64,000 nucleotides of DNA from JBHIET01 sp046760785 (GTDB lineage Bacteria > Chloroflexota > Anaerolineae > B4-G1), in contig JBHIET010000006.1 of the NCBI GenBank assembly GCA_046760785.1, forward strand, positions 5,319 to 69,318, written 5' to 3'. Positions 26,901 to 35,209 of the stretch are shown piece by piece. The position numbers and the translations under genes were made by a program. Numbering within the stretch: position 1 is the first letter of the stretch; every line of letters begins with the position of its first letter. The notes below the pieces were generated by a model. It did not search any database, was not told the DNA's origin, and worked only from the letters and a program-made list of their open reading frames with translations.

Positions 26901-28934
26901 GAAGGGAGTAGTGTTGATGACAACAACATTCCCGGCATGGGGGCCGTCGTTCTCCCCTCCCTCCTGCCAACTGCTTGCCCAGTTCTCCCCACCGGAGTAG
27001 CTATCATCCTCAAAGCCATCGTAGATGGTAGCACCCACGCTGCCAGCAGTGGCGATCTGGGCCTGGAAGGTGAGGGTCAGGCTTTGGTTGAGGTCCAGGT
27101 CGGCCGAGAGGTCCCAATAGAGCGTACGATTACCAAGCGTCGGTTCCGGGTTCCCTGCGCCGCCGTCGGGATAGGCGACGTGGGTGCTGCCCGACACGTA
27201 GGTCCAACTGATGGGCAGGGTGTCGGTGATATCCACGTTGACCAGGGGAGCCTCTTGTGCCTGGGCCACCAGCGTGAAGGTCACGGCTCCGCCGGTGGCC
27301 GGCAGGACGGTTGGTTCGGCCGTCTTGTCCAGCGCGAGCACCGGTTCCAGCCAGCGCTGCTGCAGGGGCAGCGTGGCGAAGCCCAGGTCCAGATAGGGGT
27401 TTCCAGTTCCGGCCGTGCGCGGGTCCTCGCCCCAGGCGACGGCGAAATCGCCCGTGGCCCAGACGTGCATGCCAGTGTTGTCGTTGTCGGGATCAAAGAT
27501 GCGCCGCTGTTCCAATACGTTGAGAGCAAAGGTCTGGTCTACGACGCCGTCTAGCGGGCTAAAGTCCACGTAGAAGATAGTGCCATCGGCCAGCGGCGTG
27601 ACCCACACCGGCGAGCCGTTTTCTGCAGGGGGGATGTTGTAGGATCCAGGCGCCCAGGGAACGTAATAGTCCCGCGTGAGGTATCTGGCAGGGATGCCGG
27701 AAAAACCCCAATCGTAAGTCTGATCTGAGGTATCGGCACAGACGACGACGCCAAAGACCCCATCGGGGGAGGTGAAGCGCACTGCCGTATCCACAGGCAC
27801 GTATAAGCTTCCCCTCTTCTCAGAATAAGGCACCGTCGAGCTGATGTAGGCCGTGGGACTGATGACGAAGGTGGTCTGGGCAAAGCGGTCGTAGGCGTTG
27901 ACGGTGATCTCAAAGTCGTTGGGGTTGGAGAGGTAGATCTCGGCCTCGTCGCCAGGGTACCCGCTGGAAACAGGCAAAACGTAATCCGCTCCCCACTGCC
28001 GTTCGGGTTGCACGATCAGGAAGCGGCCCTGGAAAGAAAAGGGAGGGCTATCTGCACCGGTCACCAGCCCCGCCTGGATTGGCTTGCTGGAACGGATCGC
28101 GGTGCCAGCATTGATGGTGATGGTGGGAGCTGAGATGGAGTTGATATAGCCCATACTGGAATAGCTCTGCCCCCGGTCCAGGGTCAGGTTGACGACGTCT
28201 GTGCCGTTGTCAATCGAGACGGCAGTATTGTCCTCAAAGGCCCCCAGTTGGAGATAGACGTTGCGAAAGTCGCCGTAGGCATCAGGGTCGCTGAGGTACA
28301 AATCCTCGCCGATGGGTACGCGGTAGGAATGAGAATCGGAGTCAACGTAGGCCTGCCGGGAGTAAACCTCCCACGCGCCGCCGACCCACGAAGTGTTCAG
28401 CGGCCACATAGCGTGGGTCAGGGCCACCGGGCCACCGCTGGTGATGATACGGTCGCCGCCGTCGTAGCGGATGTCAGCGGGGTCGCGCCCAGAGGCAACC
28501 GGCACGTACCGGTTTATCGCTGGTCCGCTGCTCTGGGTGCTGGTCAGAGAAAGAGAAGCACCAACGGTCAGAGTATAAACCTCGGTGCTGCTCTGGACAG
28601 GGTTAAACAGGTCGGCCTCGTAGCCGTCTTCCCAATGGTCGTAGTAAACCACCTGGTAGTCGGCGGTGGCCACAAGGCTGACAGTTGAGCAAATCTGACC
28701 TGGTACGCTGCCACCATCATAGATGATGTCAAACGCCCGCCAGATGTGCTCCTCGTAGCCCAACACGTAATACTCCTGGTAGCCGGTGGGCTGGGCATTG
28801 GCCGAGGCAGGAAGCAAGAATAAGAGCAGTATCGCGATATATACAAACGGGAAAGCAAATCGCCTTCCCGGCCCGAGGAGATATGTACATTGCTTGTGCT
28901 TGAACATCGCCTCCCCACGTCCCCATCCTCTCAT
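23994..28934 (-). CDS. Giant secreted DUF11-repeat surface protein
   Basis: A 1646-residue secreted protein. The signal peptide is FVYIAILLLFLLPASANAQ; translation may begin at this ATG or at one nine codons later (28907), which better fits a signal sequence. Residues about 40-520 resemble the IgGFc-binding-protein N-terminal region (GLVTGAD...FLIVQPERQWGADYVLPV). A jelly-roll-like section and about seven DUF11 repeats follow, each with an ADxxIxxTVPxxTTxxxGS pattern. The end carries two YLPxV motifs, VYLPFVTRNY and IYLPVVVRDS. No sortase LPxTG or membrane anchor is seen, so the C-terminal motif may be its retention or sorting signal. Its role is probably cell-surface or sheath structure. It converges on the TIG-domain gene with a 13-bp gap. 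Confidence 0.85.
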   Translation of the reverse strand: MRGWGRGEAMFKHKQCTYLLGPGRRFAFPFVYIAILLLFLLPASANAQPTGYQEYYVLGYEEHIWRAFDIIYDGGSVPGQICSTVSLVATADYQVVYYDHWEDGYEADLFNPVQSSTEVYTLTVGASLSLTSTQSSGPAINRYVPVASGRDPADIRYDGGDRIITSGGPVALTHAMWPLNTSWVGGAWEVYSRQAYVDSDSHSYRVPIGEDLYLSDPDAYGDFRNVYLQLGAFEDNTAVSIDNGTDVVNLTLDRGQSYSSMGYINSISAPTITINAGTAIRSSKPIQAGLVTGADSPPFSFQGRFLIVQPERQWGADYVLPVSSGYPGDEAEIYLSNPNDFEITVNAYDRFAQTTFVISPTAYISSTVPYSEKRGSLYVPVDTAVRFTSPDGVFGVVVCADTSDQTYDWGFSGIPARYLTRDYYVPWAPGSYNIPPAENGSPVWVTPLADGTIFYVDFSPLDGVVDQTFALNVLEQRRIFDPDNDNTGMHVWATGDFAVAWGEDPRTAGTGNPYLDLGFATLPLQQRWLEPVLALDKTAEPTVLPATGGAVTFTLVAQAQEAPLVNVDITDTLPISWTYVSGSTHVAYPDGGAGNPEPTLGNRTLYWDLSADLDLNQSLTLTFQAQIATAGSVGATIYDGFEDDSYSGGENWASSWQEGGENDGPHAGNVVVINTTPFLGDYHLRIVSSTLALSRTADLSGFTLPTLRFMRQIDAVESGDVFYLDVSNGSAWTTVLAWTDGDQEGDYVQEVVDLVPYAGATTAIRFRSGGTVDGDDYLYVDQVEVYDAVAVNVNRGEAVGRHEYADVLFNPTDEATVYISPLNLTKSVSSAQAEIGDTLVYTLSYANLSDSITATNVNLRDVVPIQYVTFQSASDGGSYDPTSGTITWTLGTLAPGTNGTETFAVTVNNFVEEGTVIGNRGYIASDRTVEAGSNVAQTAIRAPDVEFAKSGPTVAGQGQVITYTLSYENVGGVAATDVVISDTIPLSTTYVSGSMAINAGNGWIVLTDATDGDQGAYISPTLVITPGVTPGTVSAGEAGQIRFSVRLDDDLPAGALIQNWATLDRRLDIPRESNLAVTRISSLLFGKEAEQQAVTPGGVISYSLTYENVSTTITQTGVYVQEPIPDYTSLISVTESGGNQVEYSCDNGATWATTLPITPVTHVRWYDAELPASTQVTVGFAVQVTATLPPNTTIQNIAHISSTETAEYLSEWIPSNQVEVATVDLWVEKSVNQPIARVGDLISYTISYGNHGSADVLGVQIVDTVPVSTTCSAGSIWGAGANDSGVPDLVWNVGTVAAGASAQEVGYAVVLDSGLEPGAIITNTAAISSSLGLVMSDPATVVVGADLAISKTAIDLNGAPIYPRDEIEYRVVVTNTHSIYTQSNVVIADPAPANTTLVAESVTCTSGATCEAVGVAAATAVLAPRDFGGMAVANIDHLGPGDVLTLTFRVTVNDGVSSIGGNIGVTESDSQSAQETEPVYPPSGGTVESGLVIGKTAVDLNDALLRAGETVEYRILVTNTNATHAQTSVTISDTVPTSTTLVAGSVACSPGARCDESGGVVTATIGTLGPGDVLTLTFQVTVNGDVSAIGGNVAAVESDNQNRQATESVYPPSGETLYIRVYLPFVTRNYRRGVNLIYLPVVVRDS

Positions 28935-29058
28935 CCCTCGGAGTCAGAAAGGCGTTCGGGGCCAGATTATCGGACAACCATTTTAAGTTATTGTAACATC
29001 AACTGCAGGAAAAGCAATAGTACTTTCTACCCAAGAGAGTTCAGCCCGTACCCAGGCC

Positions 29059-30582
29059 TCAGGGAACCGCCGTAGGGAGTGGGGTCGGCGTGGGAAGCGA
29101 CCCGAGGTACCAATAGACCTTGGTCGCGATACAGGGGTCATAATCAGAACCAAGTATGACCCGGAAATCTACCGTCCTGTCCTCAGTCGGCTGAGAGATA
29201 ACGTCACTCCAGTGCCGCCCGTAGAGACGCATCAGTCGGGAGATGGCCGAGCCTTTAGAAGTAGTGGTAAACTCCACAATTTGCGTGCGCGGATAGGGGC
29301 CATCGGCTGGCCCGACGCTCATAACCTCGAAGCCCTCCCAGCGCAGCCTTTCGGCTGCCACATGGCCCAGCCCCTCGTAGGAGGTGGCGTTCCACACCTC
29401 GACCCGGAAGGCAGGCTGTTGCGCACGGGCGCTAGCCGGAGGTGCCAGCGCTTCTTCGACCAGGGAGCCGAGGGCCTCGTAATAAGGAACCAACACGTAG
29501 GCCCCATTCGGCGCAGTCCACGTTTGCAGAACACTACGTCCCACGAAACAGCTTTTCACGTTCACCATATCCAACTGCGAGCTGATGCTTGCCAGGTAGA
29601 GTAATTCGTCCAACCCCAGGTCTGTGGAGACGGTCTCGTTAAGTGCTTCCCACACTTGAGAAATCTTGGGGATGATGTCCAGGGTCAGGATTTGGCGATA
29701 CAGCCCCCGCAGTACCTGCTGCTGACGGCGGTTACGGTCAAAGTCATGAGTGCTCCAGCGGGAGCGAGCATACCAGAGCGCGTGTTTACCATCAAGATGG
29801 TGGATACCCGGCAGCCAGTCCACGTCGGTCTGGCCGGTGGGCGAATCGGGATCAGGGAAAGTATCAGACAAGGAACATTCTACAGCCACGTCCACGCCGC
29901 CCAGCGCGTCCACGATCTTGATGAAGCCATCGAAGCCAACCTGCACGTAGTAATGAATGCGTATCCCTAGGTTGTACTCGATGGCAGCCTTGATCAGGCT
30001 AGGGCCACCGCCAGGATAGCTATTCCGTACTCCATGGCTGTAGGCAGTGTTGATCTTATCGAAGCCGTGGCCGGGAATCCAGGCATAGAAGTCGCGAGGG
30101 ATGGAGAGAAGCGCGACTGAGGGGAGCTCAGGATTGACACTGACAACGATGATGGTATCGGTGCGCCCCACATGCTCAGTGGAGGACTGATCGGAGCCCA
30201 GCAGGAGGATGTTGATCACGTCGCTGGATTGCTCCACCAGAGGCACCGGCGAGGGTATGGGCAACGGCGGAGGCGTAGCATTGGTACCGGTCAGGATGAC
30301 GGGCGGGGCAGGCAACGCGGCAGGCGGATGAGGCGTGGGGCTGGGCGTGGGGGTACAGGTGGGTGTGGGCGTGGAGGTGGGGGAGTGGGTAGGCGTAGGC
30401 GCGTGGGTGGGCGTAACCGTAGGCGTGGGCGTTTGCGATGGACGGACAGTAGGTGGCGCTGTGGCAAGCGGTTGGGCAACCTCCGGAGCAGCGGTGATGA
30501 CCCAACGACTGACCACAGTCACCAGCGCCAGGATAACGATCAGAGTCAGCCCTTCCGACAAATGACTCGGGGAGCGTTGCAT
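29059..30582 (-). CDS. LytR-CpsA-Psr (LCP) family cell-wall glycopolymer ligase
   Basis: A 507-residue membrane-anchored enzyme. A single N-terminal helix (LTLIVILALVTVVSRWVI) is followed by a Thr/Pro linker (about 45-90). The LCP domain (about 120-310) shows NILLLGSDQ, the Arg/Asp pair RTDTIIVV, SIPRDFYAWIPG and YARSR. The C-terminal LytR_C domain begins at VEVWNATSYEGLGHVAAERL. LCP enzymes move lipid-linked glycopolymers onto peptidoglycan outside the membrane. A TGGTATAAT extended -10 lies upstream (30628-30636) and GGAGG precedes the ATG. It sits beside LysM and surface-protein genes, supporting an envelope role. Confidence 0.92.
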   Translation of the reverse strand: MQRSPSHLSEGLTLIVILALVTVVSRWVITAAPEVAQPLATAPPTVRPSQTPTPTVTPTHAPTPTHSPTSTPTPTCTPTPSPTPHPPAALPAPPVILTGTNATPPPLPIPSPVPLVEQSSDVINILLLGSDQSSTEHVGRTDTIIVVSVNPELPSVALLSIPRDFYAWIPGHGFDKINTAYSHGVRNSYPGGGPSLIKAAIEYNLGIRIHYYVQVGFDGFIKIVDALGGVDVAVECSLSDTFPDPDSPTGQTDVDWLPGIHHLDGKHALWYARSRWSTHDFDRNRRQQQVLRGLYRQILTLDIIPKISQVWEALNETVSTDLGLDELLYLASISSQLDMVNVKSCFVGRSVLQTWTAPNGAYVLVPYYEALGSLVEEALAPPASARAQQPAFRVEVWNATSYEGLGHVAAERLRWEGFEVMSVGPADGPYPRTQIVEFTTTSKGSAISRLMRLYGRHWSDVISQPTEDRTVDFRVILGSDYDPCIATKVYWYLGSLPTPTPLPTAVP

Positions 30583-30627
30583 GTCGTCCGTGTTTCTTTC
30601 CTCCAGTTATCCAGGCAAAGTTAGCAC

Positions 30628-30636
30628 ATTATACCA
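30628..30636 (-). promoter_or_regulatory. Extended -10 promoter of the LCP gene
   Basis: TGGTATAAT on the minus strand, about 46 bases before the ATG. The -35 is weak. Confidence 0.5.
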
Positions 30637-30741
30637 CGAAAGCCAGTCACCACCAGCAACGGGGGTACTTCAATCTGGGGACAGGTTTGGCGTAAACCGC
30701 ACCGGCCCTCCGGGCTGAGAAGGACTCGCGCCGTAGCCCAT

Positions 30742-31611
30742 TCACGGCGGCGTGGCCGTGGGAGTCGGCGTGTGCGTGGATGTAGGGGATGCTGTTGGGG
30801 TAGAGGTGGGCGTGTGTGTTGATGTAGGAGACGACGTTGAGGTGGGGGTCGGCGTATGCGTGGATGTGGAAGACACTGTTGGAGTAGAAGTCACAGTCGG
30901 TGTCAGTGTGGAGGTGAGCGTCAAGGTGGGAGTGGGGGACTCAGTAGGTGTGGGGGACTCGGTAGGTGTGGGAGTGTGTGTCGGGGTATGCGTACCAGTG
31001 CCTGTAGGAATGAGGGAGGGTGTGAGAGTGGGGGTAGGGGTCTGCGTAGAAGTAGGCCCAGGGGTCCAAGTAGGAACAGGGGTGGGAGTACAGGTGCGCG
31101 TAGGCGGCAACAGTGGCAGGAAGAGCGCCTGCCCGACGTAGATATTATAGCCAGACAGACAGTTGGCTTGCTGGATGGCCTCAATGCTCACGCCACAATA
31201 TCGTGAGAGAGAGTAGAGAGTGTCATCCTGTTGCACGTAGTAGACAACCCAGTCGAGGGGCGGGCCGCAAGTGTAAGGCTGCGGAGTGGGACTGGCATAA
31301 GAGGGAAGAGGCGAGGTAGGGGGCGCAGAAGGGGTAAGCGTCGGCGGGATTTCTGTCTCCGCCGCAGGTTCCGTCGCGGGTTGCGGAGCGGTGGGAGAAG
31401 ATAAAGGAGTGACCGTGGGCAGGAATATGGTCGGGGAGGGCCAGGGCACGACAATCTCCTGGGTAGGAGGTGGAGGTAGCGAAGTATTGAGTTGGCTCAG
31501 CAAGAACCCGCCCAGCAGCATACCCACGCTGATGAACGTGATGGCAAGGCTGCCGAGCAACTGCCGCACACCAGAGGCCTGACTCGCACTGGAACGTAGT
31601 GACTCGCTCAC
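30742..31611 (-). CDS. Membrane-anchored LysM protein with long Thr/Pro tail
   Basis: A 289-residue protein with an N-terminal helix (LAITFISVGMLLGGFLL, about 21-38) and a Pro/Thr linker. One LysM domain (about 118-165) reads VYYVQQDDTLYSLSRYCGVS...IYVGQALFLP. About 110 residues of TxTPTxT repeats then run to the stop. LysM binds peptidoglycan glycan strands, so the protein probably bridges membrane and wall, with the tail as a flexible spacer. The GTGA-type overlap with the upstream kinase gene (31608-31611) means the two are co-translated. The tail is encoded by degenerate tandem repeats (30750-31060) and may vary in length. Confidence 0.85.
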   Translation of the reverse strand: MSESLRSSASQASGVRQLLGSLAITFISVGMLLGGFLLSQLNTSLPPPPTQEIVVPWPSPTIFLPTVTPLSSPTAPQPATEPAAETEIPPTLTPSAPPTSPLPSYASPTPQPYTCGPPLDWVVYYVQQDDTLYSLSRYCGVSIEAIQQANCLSGYNIYVGQALFLPLLPPTRTCTPTPVPTWTPGPTSTQTPTPTLTPSLIPTGTGTHTPTHTPTPTESPTPTESPTPTLTLTSTLTPTVTSTPTVSSTSTHTPTPTSTSSPTSTHTPTSTPTASPTSTHTPTPTATPP

Positions 31612-34600
31612 CCCTCTACCTCAGCCTCACTGGAGCCAGTCTCCGACGACGAGTCACTGTCATCCTCGGGCGAGAGCGGCAGGATGAAACTGAAGGTGCT
31701 GCCCACTCCCATCTCGCTTTCCATCCAGATGCGCCCCCCGTTCGCCTCCACCAGGGCCTTGGCGATAGACAGACCAACTCCGGTTTCGCCCAGGCCAGCG
31801 ATGAGGGGGTTATCGGCCCGATACAGACGCTGAAAGACCCGGCGCTGATCCTCAGGGGCTATGCCACCACCCGTATCAGTCACGGACACGAGCAGATAAT
31901 CAGGCAGGCCCTCGACCTGGTCGTCCTGCTCTTCCAGCCTAGCACGAACCAGGATTTCAGTTTCGGGCTGTGAACACTGAGAGGCATTAGATAGGAGATT
32001 CAATACGATCTGGTGAAGGCTATCTCGATCCGCGTGCACAGGAGGAAGCGCAGGCGGCATGTCGAGTTGCACGGCCAGTCCACGCTCACTGAACTGGGCA
32101 GACAGCGACATGATCACATCCTCGACGACATTGACGATGTCAACTGGTCCGGGTGAAAGTGAGACCTGCCCGGCGTCTATGGTGGTGACCCTGATCAGAT
32201 CGTCGAGCAGCCTTCCCATACGCTCGACGTTGGCCTGAACGCGCCGCAAGAACTGGCGCTGTGTCTCGCCGAGGATGCCAACTGTCTCGCCCAACAACAA
32301 ATCCGCATAGCCAGTGATGGAAGTCATCGGAGTGCGGAGTTCGTTAATGAGTGAGACAACCATCTCGCTTTGAACTGTTTCCTCCTCCGAATAAAACGTC
32401 ACAACCAGCACCCCCGGCGAACCGGCTGCACCGGGGAGGCGTGTTAGTTCCGCCCGCACCATCTGTCCGTCCAGATCCAAGGCCACTGTGGCAGTCTCGC
32501 CAGCCTTAGCCCCTTCGCGCGAGAGTCTGTCGACCGCCTGGCCCCACAATGGCTCAGCGAACAGAGCCTTGAGAGGCTTGCCCGCCAACGTCGAAAGGGA
32601 TGGATCTATGAGATGTTGAGCCCCCGTGCTGGCCATGATGATATTGCCCTGCTCGTCACCAAGCAAGGTGCCACTCAGCCTACCGTCAGTTGGCCGCTCG
32701 GCCGGGGCCGACGCTGCTGCCCGGTCTTGTGCCTCCCGAAGCTCGGCCTGTACCTGCGCCAGTTGGCTCTGTAAATCATCCCGCGAGCGGGCAAGTTGCT
32801 CTGCCTTCTCTTTCCACCCGGCCAACGCTGCCGCCAGGTTCCGCGCTTCTTGGAGTTCAGCCCGTACCTGTGCCAGTTGGTTCTGCAAATCATTCCAAGA
32901 GCGGGCAAGTTGCTCGGCCCTCTCTTTCCACTTGGCCGCCGCCTGGCTTTGTGCTTCTTGAAGTTCGGTCTGTACCTGTGCCAGTTGGTTCTCCAAATCA
33001 CTCCTGGAGCGGGCAAGTTGCTCTGCCCTCTCCTTCCACTCGATTGACTCGGTTGCCTGACTCTGCGCTTCCTCAAGTTCAGTCTGTACCTGCACCAGTT
33101 GGCTCTGCAAATCATCCCTGGAGTAGGCAAGCTGCTCTGCCTTCGCCTTCCACTCGGCCAGCTCGGCCTCCAACGCAGCGCGAGCCTCAGCCAATTCGCC
33201 TATCTCCTGTCGCCAGACATCGGCTTCGGCTATGGCCCGACCCTGAGCAGCAGTTTCCTGCTCCCGCAGGCGTAATTTGGTGGCCAGTTCCTCAACTCGT
33301 TGGCGGCGGCGCTCCAGCTCGTCTTCCAGTTCAGCCGTTCGCTGGGCCATACGGTGTGCTTCGCTGAGAGCTTCTTGCAGTTCGACGCTGCGGCCAGGCG
33401 CCTCCCAGCGGCGGGCACTGACCAGCGACGCAACGAGCGCTGCACCCACGGCCCGGACGATCTGTTCGTCGCGCGCTGTCCATCGCTGCTGGGAGACCGG
33501 GTTCCCGACCAGCATAACGCCCAGCATGGTTTCCCCACCACTCAAGGGCTGTATCAGTAAAGGGCCTGGCCGCTCGAAGCCCAGGCTGCGGTACAGAGCA
33601 ACAACGGTGGGATCCTTGCGCGGTGCACGTGCGCGCTGCAAGCGGTTGGTCTGGAGGGCAGTAGACAGCAAGGGATGGGCGGATGCACGTAATTTCAGTT
33701 CTTGCTGCGCCAGCATCGCGCTCGTCGAAGGATGGAGAGCAACGATGCGTACTCCCCTGGGCGGCTTCGGAAGCGTAAGGCCTATGGCGACCATGTCGGT
33801 TCCCAGCGTGCGAGCGATGGGCACAACGGCTGATTTCAGAGCGGCCTCGATATCGCGAGCTGCCTCGATGCGCCGGACAGCGTCGAGGATGCTGACTACT
33901 TCCAGAGCGGCATCTCCACCAGTGACCGGAGACACGCTCAGCGCACGGCGGTACACGAGGCCCGCCAACAGCGGCAATGCAGCCAGGTTGGCCAACCACA
34001 CCCACCCGGCGACGTGGGAAGTAGCGATCGGAAAGACAAACTGTAGGGCATGACCGGTGAGCCATAGAGCAAACAGACAGGCAGTCAGGCTCCAATCACC
34101 CCTGCGCCAAGTCAAACTGGCAATGAGGGCCAACACGAGGGTCGCTATACTGGAGAGTCCCCACGCCTTCTCTTGCCAATAGCCGCCGTAGATGAAGCCC
34201 TGGGCCTCAGCCTGCGGCCAGAGAGTGGCAAAGGCTGCATAAGCACCCATGGCTATCAGGAGGGTAAGGAGCAACAGCATCAGGCCCAAGCGCGCATGTC
34301 GCTCCAGGATCGGCAGGAACGCCCAAGCAGCCAGCAGCACCGTGGCGAGGTCAAGGAAGCGCTCAAGCGGGGGCAGAACGACGTTGAGCGACACCACGCC
34401 AACGAGATCCATTACAGCAACGAGCATCAACAACGTGCGCGCAAGCGCTAAACCGATCCCGGTCACCAGCAATCGCATGGCTGCCGCATCACGGCGGTGA
34501 CGATTCCAGTGCCCGAATGCTATTCCCAGAACGATTTGGATAGCAAACAGCGTCACCAGATGATAGACCAAATCACCAGGCGGAGTAATGATCAATTCGA

Positions 34601-34622
34601 CAAAATCTTGCAGAAGCTTCAT
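31608..34622 (-). CDS. Membrane histidine-kinase homologue lacking the phospho-acceptor His
   Basis: A 1004-residue protein. The N-terminal approximately 230 residues hold about seven hydrophobic helices, followed by a GAF domain (about 245-405) and a long coiled coil (about 415-635) built from repeated EQLARSxxDLQxQLAQVQxEL heptads. A PAS domain (about 645-745) and HisKA/HATPase come last. In HisKA the usual SHELRTP reads INELRTP: residue 760, normally the phosphorylated His, is Asn (codon AAC at 32343-32345). The ATP-binding boxes NLLSNASQ, DTGGGIA and GETGVGLSIAKAL are intact. It may be a pseudokinase or regulator of another kinase. A strong promoter precedes it and the LysM gene follows with overlap. 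Confidence 0.9.
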   Translation of the reverse strand: MKLLQDFVELIITPPGDLVYHLVTLFAIQIVLGIAFGHWNRHRRDAAAMRLLVTGIGLALARTLLMLVAVMDLVGVVSLNVVLPPLERFLDLATVLLAAWAFLPILERHARLGLMLLLLTLLIAMGAYAAFATLWPQAEAQGFIYGGYWQEKAWGLSSIATLVLALIASLTWRRGDWSLTACLFALWLTGHALQFVFPIATSHVAGWVWLANLAALPLLAGLVYRRALSVSPVTGGDAALEVVSILDAVRRIEAARDIEAALKSAVVPIARTLGTDMVAIGLTLPKPPRGVRIVALHPSTSAMLAQQELKLRASAHPLLSTALQTNRLQRARAPRKDPTVVALYRSLGFERPGPLLIQPLSGGETMLGVMLVGNPVSQQRWTARDEQIVRAVGAALVASLVSARRWEAPGRSVELQEALSEAHRMAQRTAELEDELERRRQRVEELATKLRLREQETAAQGRAIAEADVWRQEIGELAEARAALEAELAEWKAKAEQLAYSRDDLQSQLVQVQTELEEAQSQATESIEWKERAEQLARSRSDLENQLAQVQTELQEAQSQAAAKWKERAEQLARSWNDLQNQLAQVRAELQEARNLAAALAGWKEKAEQLARSRDDLQSQLAQVQAELREAQDRAAASAPAERPTDGRLSGTLLGDEQGNIIMASTGAQHLIDPSLSTLAGKPLKALFAEPLWGQAVDRLSREGAKAGETATVALDLDGQMVRAELTRLPGAAGSPGVLVVTFYSEEETVQSEMVVSLINELRTPMTSITGYADLLLGETVGILGETQRQFLRRVQANVERMGRLLDDLIRVTTIDAGQVSLSPGPVDIVNVVEDVIMSLSAQFSERGLAVQLDMPPALPPVHADRDSLHQIVLNLLSNASQCSQPETEILVRARLEEQDDQVEGLPDYLLVSVTDTGGGIAPEDQRRVFQRLYRADNPLIAGLGETGVGLSIAKALVEANGGRIWMESEMGVGSTFSFILPLSPEDDSDSSSETGSSEAEVEG

Positions 34623-34693
34623 CGTCCAGTTGTGATTGGCTGGAGGCTATTGCTGCTCGGCCCGGTGGTGGGTGTTGGCCCCAAGCTGTCCCG

Positions 34694-34722
34694 ATTGTAC
34701 ACCAGGGTCCATCGGCAGTCAA
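34694..34722 (-). promoter_or_regulatory. Promoter of the kinase-LysM operon
   Basis: On the minus strand: TTGACT (34722-34717), 17-bp spacer, TACAAT (34699-34694), about 70 bases before the start at 34622. Confidence 0.75.
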
Positions 34723-34796
34723 TTCACACGTTCACCTCGCGCCAACTGCCATAAGATTATACCATAGCAATGAAAGAAAAGGTAGTTGCCTCGTTA

Positions 34797-34863
34797 CTAC
34801 CTTGACAATGTCAGATTAACATAAAGGCTGCACTTGCTCGCCGGTGCTCGTAGCCCCCGTCCT
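34797..34863. repeat. Truncated MITE family 1 copy
   Basis: CTACCTTGACAATGTCAGAT and about 50 following bases (ending TCGTAGCCCCCGT) match the left ends of the copies at 40446 and 48189. Homology stops at about 34863 with no right terminus. Confidence 0.75.
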
Positions 34864-34955
34864 CCGAACGGTTTCGATATACCGCTCCCTGTGGTTACAG
34901 CTACTCAACCAGCGCTCGCTCAAAACTGCATCCGGCCCGAGTGGCAACGTGCCTC

Positions 34956-34985
34956 TTGACATTTCGCACAGGGCGAGTATATAAT
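34956..34985 (+). promoter_or_regulatory. Consensus sigma-70 promoter upstream of the TPR gene
   Basis: TTGACA (34956-34961), 18-bp spacer, TATAAT (34980-34985): both boxes are perfect. The expected start site (about 34992) is next to the ATG of a 19-codon reading frame at 34995. Confidence 0.8.
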
Positions 34986-34994
34986 CGTACCAAG

Positions 34995-35054
34995 ATGCAG
35001 AGTCCCGCCCACATCGTTCGTGTAACACTACGGCAGCGAATGTCGTGGCGATGA
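34995..35054 (+). CDS. Possible leader peptide (19 aa), leaderless start
   Basis: A 19-codon frame (MQSPAHIVRVTLRQRMSWR). It begins about three bases after the predicted transcription start of the consensus promoter, so it could be translated as a leaderless message. Its stop overlaps the next ATG (ATGA). No family; being so short it may be chance. Confidence 0.35.
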   Translation: MQSPAHIVRVTLRQRMSWR

Positions 35055-35209
35055 ACCAGCCGATCCCCCCAACGCCGGTTGCTCAATGGCGGCTGTTTGG
35101 AGCACGCACGCTCCGGATGTCTGCCGCTTTCACTTCGTGCTTGCAAAGGCGGCTCATGGAACGAAAACGACGTGATCCCGATGAGACAACAACGTCATCC
35201 TGGCGATGA
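35051..35209 (+). CDS. Possible small coupled ORF (52 aa) upstream of the TPR gene
   Basis: A basic 52-residue frame starting MNQPIPPTPVAQWRLFG and ending in SSWR. It overlaps both the preceding small frame (35051-35054) and the TPR gene (35206-35209) by ATGA. No ribosome site or family is apparent; the chain of overlaps is the only support. Confidence 0.35.
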   Translation: MNQPIPPTPVAQWRLFGARTLRMSAAFTSCLQRRLMERKRRDPDETTTSSWR

